Assembly (NCBI GenBank): GCA_026993785.1
Contig: JALWRZ010000010.1
Coordinates: 337,199-401,198, forward strand
Direction: 5' to 3'
Length of the DNA stretch: 64,000 nt
DNA from: DHVE2 group archaeon
GTDB taxonomy: Archaea > Thermoplasmatota > Thermoplasmata > Thermoplasmatales > Aciduliprofundaceae
Part shown: piece after piece, positions 16,945-26,898 of the stretch
Layout: every line of letters begins with the position of its first letter
Numbering within the stretch: position 1 is the first letter of the stretch
Made by a program: the position numbers and the translations under genes
The notes under the pieces: generated by a model
Database searches by the model: none
Told to the model about the DNA's origin: nothing
What the model saw: only the letters and a program-made list of their open reading frames with translations

Positions 16945-18384
16945 TTATTTAGGCGATAGCATGGGGAAGAGTATAACCTCTTTTATGCTCGTCTTTCCTG
17001 TGAGAATCATGGTGAGGCGGTCTATTCCTATTCCCACACCACCGGTGGGGGGCATGCCCCATCTCATGGCCTCGATGAAATCCATATCCATCTGATGTGC
17101 CTCCTCGTCTCCAAGGGTCCTGCGTTCCGCCTCAGCGCGGAAGAACTTCTCCTGCAGTTCAGGGTCATTAAGCTCCGTGTATCCGTTGGCCAGCTCCATA
17201 CCTCCAATGTAGAGCTCAAATCTCTCTATGAGCTCAGGATTCTCCCTGTGCAACTTGCATAGGGGCGTAGTTTCCTTAGGATGATCTATAACGAAAACAG
17301 GCTGGATCAGATCCTCCTCGCATACTCTATCGAATAATTTACCCAGCGCGAGACCTCTCTCATACTTGGGCATCTTTATGTTGTATTTCTTCAATAAGGC
17401 CTTTATCTCCTCATCACCTGTGTTCTCATCTATGCCTCTTCTGGCAAGCATATCCAGCATTCGCTCCCTTCTGAAAGGCTTTGTCAAATCTATATAATGC
17501 TCTCCAAACTTCACTTCCTTAACTCCCAATTTATTCGCCACATGCTTTATAATCCCCTCCGTGAGATCCATTATATCGTTGTAATCCACATAGGCCTGAT
17601 AAATCTCAATCATGGTGAATTCTGGATTGTGCATGGTGTCAATATCCTCATTTCTGAAATCCTTGGCAATCTCAAATACCTTGTTATAGCCACCAATTAT
17701 AAGTCTCTTGAGGTAAAGCTCATCAGAAATGCGCAGGTAGTAATCCTTATCCAACGCGTTAACATGGGTCTTGAATGGCTTGGCGTTGGCACCGCCATAA
17801 ATGGGTTGAAGCACCGGGGTCTCCATCTCCAGAAAACCGCGGTCCCATAGGAACTTGCGTATCTCCATCTCAATTATGCTTCTCTTTAAAAATACTTCGA
17901 AGCTTTCCCTGTTTAGCATAAGGTCAAGGTATCTCTGGCGATATCTTTTTTCCACATTCTCTATCCCAAACCATTCATGGGGAAGATCATAGAGTGCCTT
18001 GGCAGCAATTTTAATCTCCTTGGCAAGAACGCTAAGCTCTCCTTTTTTGGTTCGGGTAACCTCCCCCTTTATCCAGAGAAAATCTCCGCGATCTACAAAT
18101 TTTTTGAGGAATTTATAATTCTCTTCCCCAAGAACATCCTGGCGGAAGAAACCCTGAATCTTGTATCCATTATCCCGGAGATCCGCAAAGGCAACTTTGC
18201 CGTGGAACCTCAGGGAATATACTCTCCCAGCAACGGCCACTTCTATCCCCATGAAATCATCAGGAGACGCAACGATTTCTTCGATGTAATGGGTAATGGG
18301 TGTGCTCTGAGGATACGGGTTTATTCCCATCTCCCTTAATTTTTCCACAAGCTCTCTGCGCTTCAGATAGTCTCTTCTCTCCAT
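16945..18384 (-). CDS. lysS: Lysyl-tRNA synthetase, class II
   Basis: RYRQRYLDLMLN, FLEMETPVLQPIYGGANAKPF, FEIAKDFRNEDIDTMHNPEFTMIE, GVGIGIDRLTMILTG. Confidence 0.95.
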   Translation of the reverse strand: MERRDYLKRRELVEKLREMGINPYPQSTPITHYIEEIVASPDDFMGIEVAVAGRVYSLRFHGKVAFADLRDNGYKIQGFFRQDVLGEENYKFLKKFVDRGDFLWIKGEVTRTKKGELSVLAKEIKIAAKALYDLPHEWFGIENVEKRYRQRYLDLMLNRESFEVFLKRSIIEMEIRKFLWDRGFLEMETPVLQPIYGGANAKPFKTHVNALDKDYYLRISDELYLKRLIIGGYNKVFEIAKDFRNEDIDTMHNPEFTMIEIYQAYVDYNDIMDLTEGIIKHVANKLGVKEVKFGEHYIDLTKPFRRERMLDMLARRGIDENTGDEEIKALLKKYNIKMPKYERGLALGKLFDRVCEEDLIQPVFVIDHPKETTPLCKLHRENPELIERFELYIGGMELANGYTELNDPELQEKFFRAEAERRTLGDEEAHQMDMDFIEAMRWGMPPTGGVGIGIDRLTMILTGKTSIKEVILFPMLSPK

Positions 18385-18437
18385 AGGGGGCTATAATGCC
18401 GTGGTCAATAAAATATTTTTGTTGCAAAAAGTAGCAT

Positions 18438-18471
18438 AAGAGCGCTCTTTTGCGTATACGCGCATACGCAA
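18438..18471. promoter_or_regulatory. Two adjacent inverted repeats upstream of a TATA box
   Basis: aagagcgctctt (18438-18449, perfect palindrome) next to ttgcgtat-acgcgc-atacgcaa (18450-18471); TATA-like tgtatatattaata follows. Confidence 0.6.
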
Positions 18472-18517
18472 GTTTTTTGTATATATTAATACATTACCTT
18501 AATGGAGAGGTGAATAT

Positions 18518-20503
18518 ATGAGATTGCGAAGAGCGATAATAGGAATTGTGTTTCTTCTCTCCATAGTTATTGCATCCACCAGCGCTCTTGGAGCTGTCAA
18601 GGCCACAGCGATATTCTCGCCGGAAGAGGTATGGACCGCGCAGATACCCGGAAGTTACGATTCTCTCAAGTCCACCTATACCATGGATGTGAATCTCGAC
18701 GATAAAGCGGAGATTATGGTGAAAATGGAGAACTACGATGCCCATACCTACCAGGTTATGCTACTAAATGGCAGTGATGGAGAGGTGATGAAGACTACGA
18801 AATTCACAGATACAGGTTATTCCGAAAGTGGGGATACGGTAGGCATGGATGCTACCCTCTATGGAATAACGATTCTCAATTCTCAAGGCGGATTACTGGA
18901 CGAGCATTATTTTATGGTATTCGGAAACCATTCCAACAACAAGAGGGTCTCCATATATTCCGTGGACTATCCCTCGCTGCAGAACATATCCTACAGGGGA
19001 ATAGATATTCCCTCCACCATCACCTATCTGGGCTACAATATACCTGTGGTGAGCTATGGCTGGATATTCCACACCTTAGAGGTCAATAGTGAGCCACGTC
19101 TTGTTTACTTCGGATACTATCTGGGAAATTACCTGGGCTACCAATTTGAGCAGCTGCAGATAATAATGATGGATAAGAACCTTAATACGTTGTGGGACAA
19201 GACCTTGACTTCTCCAATGGTGAATTACTTCCCCTATGGCGTGGATCTTGTGAGCTTCAATGGCTGGGGATTCCACAATGACCACGAGGATGTGCTGATA
19301 ATAAATCTAACAGCGAGTGCAGGTAACACCACGCTGGATGCCATTGATGCCTCCACAGGAGCGCTTATGTGGTCCACGCAGCTTAATGGGATATATACGG
19401 TTACCCTGCCCATTCATGCAATACCCTACCCTTTGGCATATCAATATGACTACGATGGAGATGGCACAACTGATCTAGCTATACCAACTATAACGCAGAA
19501 CAAGGAATACAGGATATACTTTGTGAATTCAAATGGTAATGTGATGGGATATTATACCGCGAACGGGCCCTCTATCTTTGCCCTCTACACGGATACCTTG
19601 GTCAGCAGTAATCTTCACAATCTGGTAGGTAGCGTGGATGTGAATGGTGATAATTACAGAGATGTGTTCCTTCTGGATAACAACACATATCTTGTGTGCT
19701 GGGATGTAGTTAATAACAAGAGCCTGTGGAGCGTTGATATAGCGGCGGGGAACTATCATTATATCCCATTCCTTTCAACCAACGATGTGAGCGGTGATGG
19801 TATATGGGACTTGTATCTCATAGGTCAGGAGAATAATGGAAATACCGCTGTTATAAAGGCTATTAGCTCCGCAGAAGGATCTGTGCTCTTCTCCAAGAGC
19901 TACAGTGATGTTATAGGCATACCCATACCTGGAACCGTGGGTGTTAAGGAGATCACAGATGTAAATGACGATGGCTTCCAGGACGCGCTTGTAATGCAGG
20001 GCTATTACAATGATGGGAGCGTGTACATCAATCTTACTGCTCTCTCTCTTAAGGATGGGAGCGAGATATGGAAGACTGAGGTGCATTCAGAGCTCAACAA
20101 TAATGACTACGGAAACTGGTCCTCCCAGGCCATGTTCGGGGGAGACATGAATGGTGATGGCACCAACGATGTGGTTGTTCGCCTGTATTATCACGATATC
20201 AACGCGGCACAGTATTACACCTATCTTCGGGTTCTCTCAGGCACAGATGGCGAAGTGATGTGGAACGGCAAAGTTGAAGGAGATAGTGCCCCCACGGATC
20301 TCTTCCCCTTCTTTGCGCTTACCATCGGTACTCCTTGGAACCAGTTTGACTACAATGGCGATGGCATAATCAACGAGATGCTCATCACCACGGGCTACTC
20401 TGTGCAGATCTATGCGCTCAGCCAGCCTATTCCCGAGCTTACATATGTGGCGGTGCTCTTAGTGCTCCCTGCGATAGTTCTACTTCTTAAGAGGAGAAAA
20501 TAA
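18518..20503 (+). CDS. Secreted surface protein with FG-GAP/VCBS or PQQ-like beta-propeller repeats, C-terminal TM anchor
   Basis: Signal peptide; repeats such as DYDGDGTTDLAIP, DVNGDNYRDVFLL, DVSGDGIWDLYLI, DVNDDGFQDALVM, DMNGDGTNDVVVR; C-terminus PIPELTYVAVLLVLPAIVLLLKRRK. Confidence 0.85.
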   Translation: MRLRRAIIGIVFLLSIVIASTSALGAVKATAIFSPEEVWTAQIPGSYDSLKSTYTMDVNLDDKAEIMVKMENYDAHTYQVMLLNGSDGEVMKTTKFTDTGYSESGDTVGMDATLYGITILNSQGGLLDEHYFMVFGNHSNNKRVSIYSVDYPSLQNISYRGIDIPSTITYLGYNIPVVSYGWIFHTLEVNSEPRLVYFGYYLGNYLGYQFEQLQIIMMDKNLNTLWDKTLTSPMVNYFPYGVDLVSFNGWGFHNDHEDVLIINLTASAGNTTLDAIDASTGALMWSTQLNGIYTVTLPIHAIPYPLAYQYDYDGDGTTDLAIPTITQNKEYRIYFVNSNGNVMGYYTANGPSIFALYTDTLVSSNLHNLVGSVDVNGDNYRDVFLLDNNTYLVCWDVVNNKSLWSVDIAAGNYHYIPFLSTNDVSGDGIWDLYLIGQENNGNTAVIKAISSAEGSVLFSKSYSDVIGIPIPGTVGVKEITDVNDDGFQDALVMQGYYNDGSVYINLTALSLKDGSEIWKTEVHSELNNNDYGNWSSQAMFGGDMNGDGTNDVVVRLYYHDINAAQYYTYLRVLSGTDGEVMWNGKVEGDSAPTDLFPFFALTIGTPWNQFDYNGDGIINEMLITTGYSVQIYALSQPIPELTYVAVLLVLPAIVLLLKRRK

Positions 20504-20558
20504 CCCTTTTCTCTTTTTTTATGTGAAGGTTTAAATAAAATCCGGCAATGGCTTAATT

Positions 20559-20660
20559 ATGAGATATGTGCCGGATACCAGTGTAATACTGGACGGAAGG
20601 TTCAAGAAGATGAGGAAATAGCGTATGACCTGCCCTCCATTCTCAGATGCTATGGATGGT
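20559..20660 (+). pseudogene. Internally deleted remnant similar to the PIN-domain ATPase gene at 21880
   Basis: MRYVPDTSVILDGRFKKMRK-stop (20559-20621) matches MKYVPDTSVIIDGRF; just downstream RMTCPPFSDAMD resembles AITRPPFSDAMEI of the same protein. Confidence 0.75.
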
Positions 20661-20727
20661 GTGCAGAGCTATACTCTCATCTCTCCAAATTTCTTAATTC
20701 CTGCTCTTCTGCGAAACCATGAAGTGA

Positions 20728-21699
20728 TTACTTTGAGAGTATTTCGTCAATTTCCCGCATCACGTCGGTGCTCAGTTTCTCCTTTATCTCCACAGCCTTG
20801 AGATTCTCCTCCAGTTGCTCGAGACTTGACACGCCCAGTATCACAGAACTAACATGCTCGTTTTTGAGAACCCAGGCTATGGCCAACTGGCTCATGGTAG
20901 CGTCTAGAGAGTCGGCAATATCTTTCAATGCTTTTAATTTTTTAATTGTTTGCTTGCTGAAAACTCCCTCCTTCTCTAGCCATTCTCTTAACCAAGGATA
21001 TCTGTCAAGGCGTGAGCCTGGAGGTATGCCATCGTTGTATTTTCCTGTAAGTATTCCAGAGGCAAGCGGGCTGAACGTAGTGAGTCCAATGCCTGGATCT
21101 TCGTATAATGGAAGAAATTCCTTCTCAACCTTGTCTCTAGACAGCATATTATATCTAGGCTGCTCTACAATTGGCGGCATAATACCTATTTCTCGAGCCA
21201 GTTTAGTGGCTTCTTTAATCTCCTCTACGGACCACTCAGATGTGCCCCAGTAAAGAGCCAGGCCGTGATCAAGAATGTACTCTATTCCCGAGATTACTTC
21301 TTCCATAGGCACCTGCGGATCGGGCCTGTGACAGTATAGGATGTCCACATAGTCAAGCTGTAATCTCTTTAATGAGGCACGAGTTCCCTCAATTAGGTGC
21401 TTCTTGGATAACCCTTCCTGGTTTCTATGCCTCTCACCCCACCAGAATATCTTGGTGGAGACCACATAATCCATTCTGTTAAAATCCTTCAGAATATGGC
21501 CCAGAAGAGATTCGGCCACTCCCCTATTGTAGGCCTCTGCAGTATCGAAGAATGTTATACCCGATTCAAAAGCTAGATGCACAACCTTTCTGGCCTCCGC
21601 CAAATTAAGCTGATTTCCGAAGGTGAGCCAGGTACCCAACCCAAGCTCGCTGATCATCAACCCCCACTTTCCAACCTTTCTGTAATTCATAATATTCAC
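20728..21699 (-). CDS. Aldo/keto reductase
   Basis: MNYRKVGKWGLMISELGLGTWLTFG, FFDTAEAYNRGVAESLLG, DYVDILYCHRPDP, SVILGVSSLEQLEENL. Confidence 0.93.
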   Translation of the reverse strand: MNIMNYRKVGKWGLMISELGLGTWLTFGNQLNLAEARKVVHLAFESGITFFDTAEAYNRGVAESLLGHILKDFNRMDYVVSTKIFWWGERHRNQEGLSKKHLIEGTRASLKRLQLDYVDILYCHRPDPQVPMEEVISGIEYILDHGLALYWGTSEWSVEEIKEATKLAREIGIMPPIVEQPRYNMLSRDKVEKEFLPLYEDPGIGLTTFSPLASGILTGKYNDGIPPGSRLDRYPWLREWLEKEGVFSKQTIKKLKALKDIADSLDATMSQLAIAWVLKNEHVSSVILGVSSLEQLEENLKAVEIKEKLSTDVMREIDEILSK

Positions 21700-21879
21700 C
21701 CTATGTTGAGTCTGTATGCACCTATACCCTAAAAATACTTAAATTTATTGCGTTAGGCTAAAATCCCGAAGCATTGATGGTGTACCTTAATACACAGGTT
21801 GAGGTAAAGGAATTTATAATTAAATAACTTTACTCCGAGATTTAAAAAGAATTAAATAACACCGAAGGATTGAGAGACT

Positions 21880-23673
21880 ATGAAATACGTTCCCGATACC
21901 AGCGTAATAATAGATGGTCGCTTTGTTGAATTCCTCAATGCGGAAGAGGTAGAGGAGGTAATAATCCCAGAGGCAATAATTGCAGAAGTTGAGCATCAGG
22001 CGAATTTAGGTTTATCCATAGGCTTTTCAGCCCTCAGTGAGCTGCGCAAGATAAGAAAGCTGTGCAAAGAGAGAGGAATAAAACTCACCTTTTGGGGCTC
22101 TCGACCCGAAGAGTGGCAGATTCGCTACGCTAAATCGGGGGAGATTGATAATTTGATTAGAGAATGTGCCTCCCAAAACAATGCCATCCTGGTTACGGGA
22201 GATTTTGTGCAGAAGAGCATAGCGGAGGTAAAGGGAATAGCCGTGGTATATCTTGAAGCAAAGAAAGAGATAGAGATGCGAATCGAGGATTTCTTCGATG
22301 AGCACACCATGAGCGTGCATATAAAGGCCAATGTGGGTGCTTTCGCCAAAAAAGGCAAACCTGGAAATTTTGAGTTCTCCAGGATCAGGGATAATATAAC
22401 CGAGAGGGAAGTGGAAGAGATTGCCAACGACATCGTGGAGAGGGCGCGCAGGGACGAAAAATCGTTTATCGAGATGGATTTAAAGGGTGCCACCATAGTT
22501 CAACTTCGAGAGTATAGGATCGCCATAACCAGACCTCCATTTTCCGATGCCATGGAAATCACCGCCGTGAGGCCTATAGTGAAGCTCAAGCTCGAGGACT
22601 ACAATATAAGCAAGAGGCTTCGCAAAAGAATCGAGGAGAAGGCTGAGGGTATCCTGGTTTCCGGTGCGCCCGGTGCAGGTAAAAGCACCTTTGTGCAGGC
22701 CCTTGCTGAGTATTACGCATCGCTCAAGAAGATAGTGAAGACCATGGAGAAGCCCAGGGACCTGATTCTCGAGGATATAATTACGCAATACACAGCGCTG
22801 GAGGGGAGCATGGAGAAAACGGGAGACATACTTCTCCTGGTTCGTCCAGATTACACCATATTTGATGAGATGCGCACCACCAACGATTTCAAGGTCTTTA
22901 CGGATCTAAGGCTGGCAGGTGTAGGCATGGTTGGCGTGGTGCATGCAACAAGAGCCATAGATGCCGTACAGCGCTTTATAGGCCGCGTGGAGCTCGGTGT
23001 AATTCCGCAAATTGTTGATACCGTAATACACATATCTGAGGGAAAGATAGAGCAGGTTCTCACGCTTAACTATGTGGTGAAGGTGCCTACGGGCATGCAC
23101 GAGGAGGATTTAGCTAGGCCTGTCATAGAAGTCCGGGATCTTGAAAGTGACACGCTTCTCTACGAGATCTACAGCTTTGGAGAGCAGATTGTTGTGCTCC
23201 CTGTTAAAAGTGAGGTGAAGGGGATTTACAAGCTTGCGGCCAGGGGCATGGAGGAAGAACTCAGGAGAATGTTTCCTGGAGTGAGAATGAGGGTAAAAAT
23301 AGCCAGCGATAATCGTGCCATCATTTACGCCAGTGAATCCGCAATCCCGGCCCTCATAGGCAAAAAGGGGAAGAAGATATCGGAGCTTGAGGAACTTTTC
23401 GGGCTTTCTATTGAAGTGGAGCCCTTAGGAAAGGAGAGGGTTAGAGAGGAGCGTCTCGCCGTGGAAGTGGAGATGAAAAAGAAGACCATAAGGCTTCACG
23501 TGGGGGAGAGATATGCGCATCGTAGAGTTGCGGTCTACGCATCCACCACGCATCTATTCGATGCAGTGGTTTCAAGGGAGGGCTATATAAACATGAGGAA
23601 GACCACGAGCAATGGGAAAAAGATAATGAAAGCTCTTAAGGATGGCGAGACGATTTACGTGATTCCTCTCTGA
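21880..23673 (+). CDS. PIN domain-containing PilT/VirB11-like ATPase with KH domain
   Basis: N-terminal PIN (VPDTSVIIDGRF), Walker A (GAPGAGKST), C-terminal KH-like (IPALIGKKGKKISELE). Confidence 0.92.
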   Translation: MKYVPDTSVIIDGRFVEFLNAEEVEEVIIPEAIIAEVEHQANLGLSIGFSALSELRKIRKLCKERGIKLTFWGSRPEEWQIRYAKSGEIDNLIRECASQNNAILVTGDFVQKSIAEVKGIAVVYLEAKKEIEMRIEDFFDEHTMSVHIKANVGAFAKKGKPGNFEFSRIRDNITEREVEEIANDIVERARRDEKSFIEMDLKGATIVQLREYRIAITRPPFSDAMEITAVRPIVKLKLEDYNISKRLRKRIEEKAEGILVSGAPGAGKSTFVQALAEYYASLKKIVKTMEKPRDLILEDIITQYTALEGSMEKTGDILLLVRPDYTIFDEMRTTNDFKVFTDLRLAGVGMVGVVHATRAIDAVQRFIGRVELGVIPQIVDTVIHISEGKIEQVLTLNYVVKVPTGMHEEDLARPVIEVRDLESDTLLYEIYSFGEQIVVLPVKSEVKGIYKLAARGMEEELRRMFPGVRMRVKIASDNRAIIYASESAIPALIGKKGKKISELEELFGLSIEVEPLGKERVREERLAVEVEMKKKTIRLHVGERYAHRRVAVYASTTHLFDAVVSREGYINMRKTTSNGKKIMKALKDGETIYVIPL

Positions 23674-24857
23674 GAGTACTTCTCACCCAGAGTTTTTCCG
23701 TCCCATTTTTCCACTATTTTTCTAACTCTATCTCTTACATCTATGCCCTTCAACGCTTGAATTATGAGATCCGCGATTTCTTCCATATCCTCTTGGCCGT
23801 AGCTCTTCCAAGTCACTTCTGATGTCCCAATTCTTCCCACGCAATCCACAATTATATTGTTCTTCTCGAGGACCCTGCTCATCTCCGGTGCTTTCAATCC
23901 AAAGTTTCTCTCAAGCTCTCGCTCCTCTATCAAGAGCTGGTGCGATTTGGAAAACTCGGGAGGATACTTTATACCCAATCCTTGAGAATGCAGAGATTTT
24001 CCCAATTGGTGGGAATTCTCGGCGACTCTTTTACCGTATATCTCCGCCACCCCTTGGAATTCTTCCAATGCCAAAGCCAAGGCAGCAACTCTGTTTGAGT
24101 GATAATTATCTTGGACTCTCCAGGTAAGATTTTTCTCCACCTTTTCCATCATTTCTTGGTTATTGGTGAATATCATCCCACCCTGAGGTCCGGGAAAGCT
24201 TTTGTGCGTAGAGCCATAAACCAGGTCGCATCTCTCGATGTCCTTTTGAAAGCCAGAGGGCAGAAGTCCCAGAACATGGGAAGCATCGTAGAGTACCTTC
24301 GCGTCTATTTCTTCAGCGACATCTAGAACTTCGGAGAGATTGTAGGGAAAAAGGATATAGCTAGCACCGAGAATAATGACCTGCGGCTTTTCTCTTCTTA
24401 TAGCTTCGGTATCCACGAATCTCATCTCCTTTAAGGGAAGAGGTACATATTTCAATCCGAACATGTCGGGAAGATAGTTAGGGGAGTAGCCATCGTAGCC
24501 GCCAATCTCAGGGGAAATTGCCATAATCTTATCTCCACGATGTGTTGCAGAAAGCACTGCGGCCATGGCGGCCACATGCCCGGAGATGGGCCTCACACAT
24601 GCAAATTTGAATCCAAAAATTTTCTTAGCAAGATCTTTTGCGGCGTTAAGTATCTCCTCCTGGTATTTCGTGCCACCATATGCGTTGTGCACGTAAATGC
24701 CATGAACGACTTCATCGAACACCATGGAGTAGCGGGATGCCATATCGGAGCTCAAGGCACTTCGCACCTTTGGAGATAGATAATTTTCAGATGCCTGGAG
24801 ATTTAAACAGTTTTTTCTATACGCATCGTGCTTCTCAATAATTTCTGCCAGAGACAT
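23655..24857 (-). CDS. glyA: Serine hydroxymethyltransferase (archaeal type)
   Basis: NLQASENYLSPKVRSAL, YDASHVLGLL, VYGSTHKSFPGPQGGMIF PLP motif. Start set at MSLAEIIEKHD. Confidence 0.88.
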   Translation of the reverse strand: MSLAEIIEKHDAYRKNCLNLQASENYLSPKVRSALSSDMASRYSMVFDEVVHGIYVHNAYGGTKYQEEILNAAKDLAKKIFGFKFACVRPISGHVAAMAAVLSATHRGDKIMAISPEIGGYDGYSPNYLPDMFGLKYVPLPLKEMRFVDTEAIRREKPQVIILGASYILFPYNLSEVLDVAEEIDAKVLYDASHVLGLLPSGFQKDIERCDLVYGSTHKSFPGPQGGMIFTNNQEMMEKVEKNLTWRVQDNYHSNRVAALALALEEFQGVAEIYGKRVAENSHQLGKSLHSQGLGIKYPPEFSKSHQLLIEERELERNFGLKAPEMSRVLEKNNIIVDCVGRIGTSEVTWKSYGQEDMEEIADLIIQALKGIDVRDRVRKIVEKWDGKTLGEKYSQRGIT

Positions 24858-24879
24858 GGGTAATAATAATTGAGAGGCT

Positions 24880-26028
24880 CTATAAAATCTCTTTCCCCAT
24901 GCATATGGCAAGATTTTCCAAGGTGCAATCTCTAACGCTTCCTTTTATCTCCCCGTATGTGTACTTCATACCTGCGCCGGTAAGAATCAGTGCAACCTTA
25001 TCACCCCGTTCAATTTCTCCCTCATCCATCATTTTTCTCACGGCAGCGAGGGTCACTGCTGAGGCAGGTTGCACAAATAACCCCTCAGAGGCTAGCTCCC
25101 TCTGGGCTTCAATTATTTCCCCATCGCCGACGGCCTTGCAGATATGTCCTTCTCTCAGTATTTTGAGAACCTGATTTCCGCTTGGTGAATATGGATTTGC
25201 AATAGCATGGGCAACGGTATTGGGATTTTCAAATTCTTTTATTTTTTCCCATCCCATGCTAAAGGCACGATATATGGGTGAGCATCCTGAAGCCTGGACG
25301 CACACAAGCTTTGGGATAGCATCAATTATTCCACTCCTTTTTAGCTCCATAAAGCCCTTATAGATTCCTCTGAACAATCCTCCGGAACTTGTGGGTATTA
25401 CCACATAGTCCCAATCCCCCTGATATAGTTCGAAGGCTATGCTCTTGTAACCCTCTACCCGGTATGGGTTATCGGAATTTATGAAATATATTCCTCTTTC
25501 TCCCATTTCAAGGACGCGGTAATAGAGCTCCCCGTAATTTCCATCCACCCTTATTATTTGCGCTCCATATACCAGCATGGGAACAAGCTTTTCCTTGGGT
25601 ATATTGCTGGAAACAAACACTGTGGAAGGTATTCCTGCCCTGGCTGCATAGGCGGCAACACTGGCACCCATATTACCCGTTGAAACGGTGCCCACTCTCC
25701 TAAAATTCTTACGAAGCGCATAATTAATTGCAAGGAAGGTTCCGCGATCCTTAAAGCTCCAGGTGGGATTAATTGTCTCATTTTTCCCGTAAATTTCTAT
25801 TCCCATTTTCCTCGAGAGCTTTGTTAGAAAAATGAGGGGCGTATCTCCCTCACCTAAGGAGTACTTCATATTCAGGGGAAAAGGGAAGAAATCGCGCCAT
25901 CTCTCCCAGACACTTTTTCCCTCTTTCCTCTCACCCTTAAAATATGGAAGCTGCAGAGGCTCGTTGCATTTAGGGCATCTGAGCATATCCTCCGGATATC
26001 TTTCTCCACAGCTAGGACAGAGGAGCAT
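24880..26028 (-). CDS. thrC: Threonine synthase
   Basis: N-terminal zinc-ribbon-like CPSCGERYPEDMLRCPKC; NPTWSFKDRG PLP lysine motif; STGNMGASVAAYAARAG. Confidence 0.9.
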   Translation of the reverse strand: MLLCPSCGERYPEDMLRCPKCNEPLQLPYFKGERKEGKSVWERWRDFFPFPLNMKYSLGEGDTPLIFLTKLSRKMGIEIYGKNETINPTWSFKDRGTFLAINYALRKNFRRVGTVSTGNMGASVAAYAARAGIPSTVFVSSNIPKEKLVPMLVYGAQIIRVDGNYGELYYRVLEMGERGIYFINSDNPYRVEGYKSIAFELYQGDWDYVVIPTSSGGLFRGIYKGFMELKRSGIIDAIPKLVCVQASGCSPIYRAFSMGWEKIKEFENPNTVAHAIANPYSPSGNQVLKILREGHICKAVGDGEIIEAQRELASEGLFVQPASAVTLAAVRKMMDEGEIERGDKVALILTGAGMKYTYGEIKGSVRDCTLENLAICMGKEIL

Positions 26029-26103
26029 GGGATGAGAAGCACATTCTTAGCATATATATGTGACGGATGAAAAGGATAAATAACTCCCATCCTATTACCA
26101 TCC

Positions 26104-26898
26104 ATGGAGATCGCCGAGAATCTAAAGGCTGTGAGATCGAGGAGACCGTTGGTGCATAATATCACCAATTTTGTGGTTATGAACAGCACTGCCAATGCCC
26201 TTCTTGCCATAGGCGCGTCGCCAGTAATGGCCCATGCTCCCGAGGAGCTTGAAGAGATGATAAATCTGGCGGATTCAGTCGTTATAAATATAGGTACCTT
26301 AGATGAGCGGTGGATCGATTCTATGTTTCGCGCGGTGAAAATTGCAGGTGAGTATGGCAAGCCGGTAGTTCTCGATCCTGTGGGTGCAGGGGCCACGAGA
26401 TTTCGCACTTCCACCTCCCTGAGATTGCTGGAAACGGGGAATATAACGATATTGAGGGGCAATTACAGTGAGATGAAGAGTCTAATCGGGGAGAAGAGCA
26501 GAACCAGGGGTGTGGACTCTTCAGTATATGGGGAGGACGCCGCGCGCATAGCTTTTACCGCTGCGAATCTATTTAATCTGGTGGCAGTGGTCACCGGCAG
26601 GATAGATTACGGTAGCGATGGAAAAAGAGTATACGGGGTAGAGAATGGAACTCCCATGCTCTCAAGGGTCACCGGTACAGGATGCATGCTCACAGCTATC
26701 ACGGGTGCCTTCGCCGCAGTTACTGAGCCCTTAGAAGCGGCAATATCCTCGTTGGCAGTATTTGGAATTGCCGCAGAGAAGGCGGAGGAAGAATCCCGCT
26801 ACCCTGGAAGCTTCCATGTGTCTCTCTATGATTGGCTTTACAGAATAGATGATGAGGTAATTCGAGATAAGGCAAGGGTGAGAGAAATTGAACCTTAG
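26104..26898 (+). CDS. thiM: Hydroxyethylthiazole kinase
   Basis: RPLVHNITNFVVMNSTANALLAIGASPVMAHAPEE, LDPVGAGATRFRT, VTGTGCMLTAI. Confidence 0.95.
   Translation: MEIAENLKAVRSRRPLVHNITNFVVMNSTANALLAIGASPVMAHAPEELEEMINLADSVVINIGTLDERWIDSMFRAVKIAGEYGKPVVLDPVGAGATRFRTSTSLRLLETGNITILRGNYSEMKSLIGEKSRTRGVDSSVYGEDAARIAFTAANLFNLVAVVTGRIDYGSDGKRVYGVENGTPMLSRVTGTGCMLTAITGAFAAVTEPLEAAISSLAVFGIAAEKAEEESRYPGSFHVSLYDWLYRIDDEVIRDKARVREIEP

Noticed and set aside
26040-26104. TPP riboswitch upstream of thiM
   Set aside because: The leader is too short and no THI-box core (CUGAGA...) is visible.
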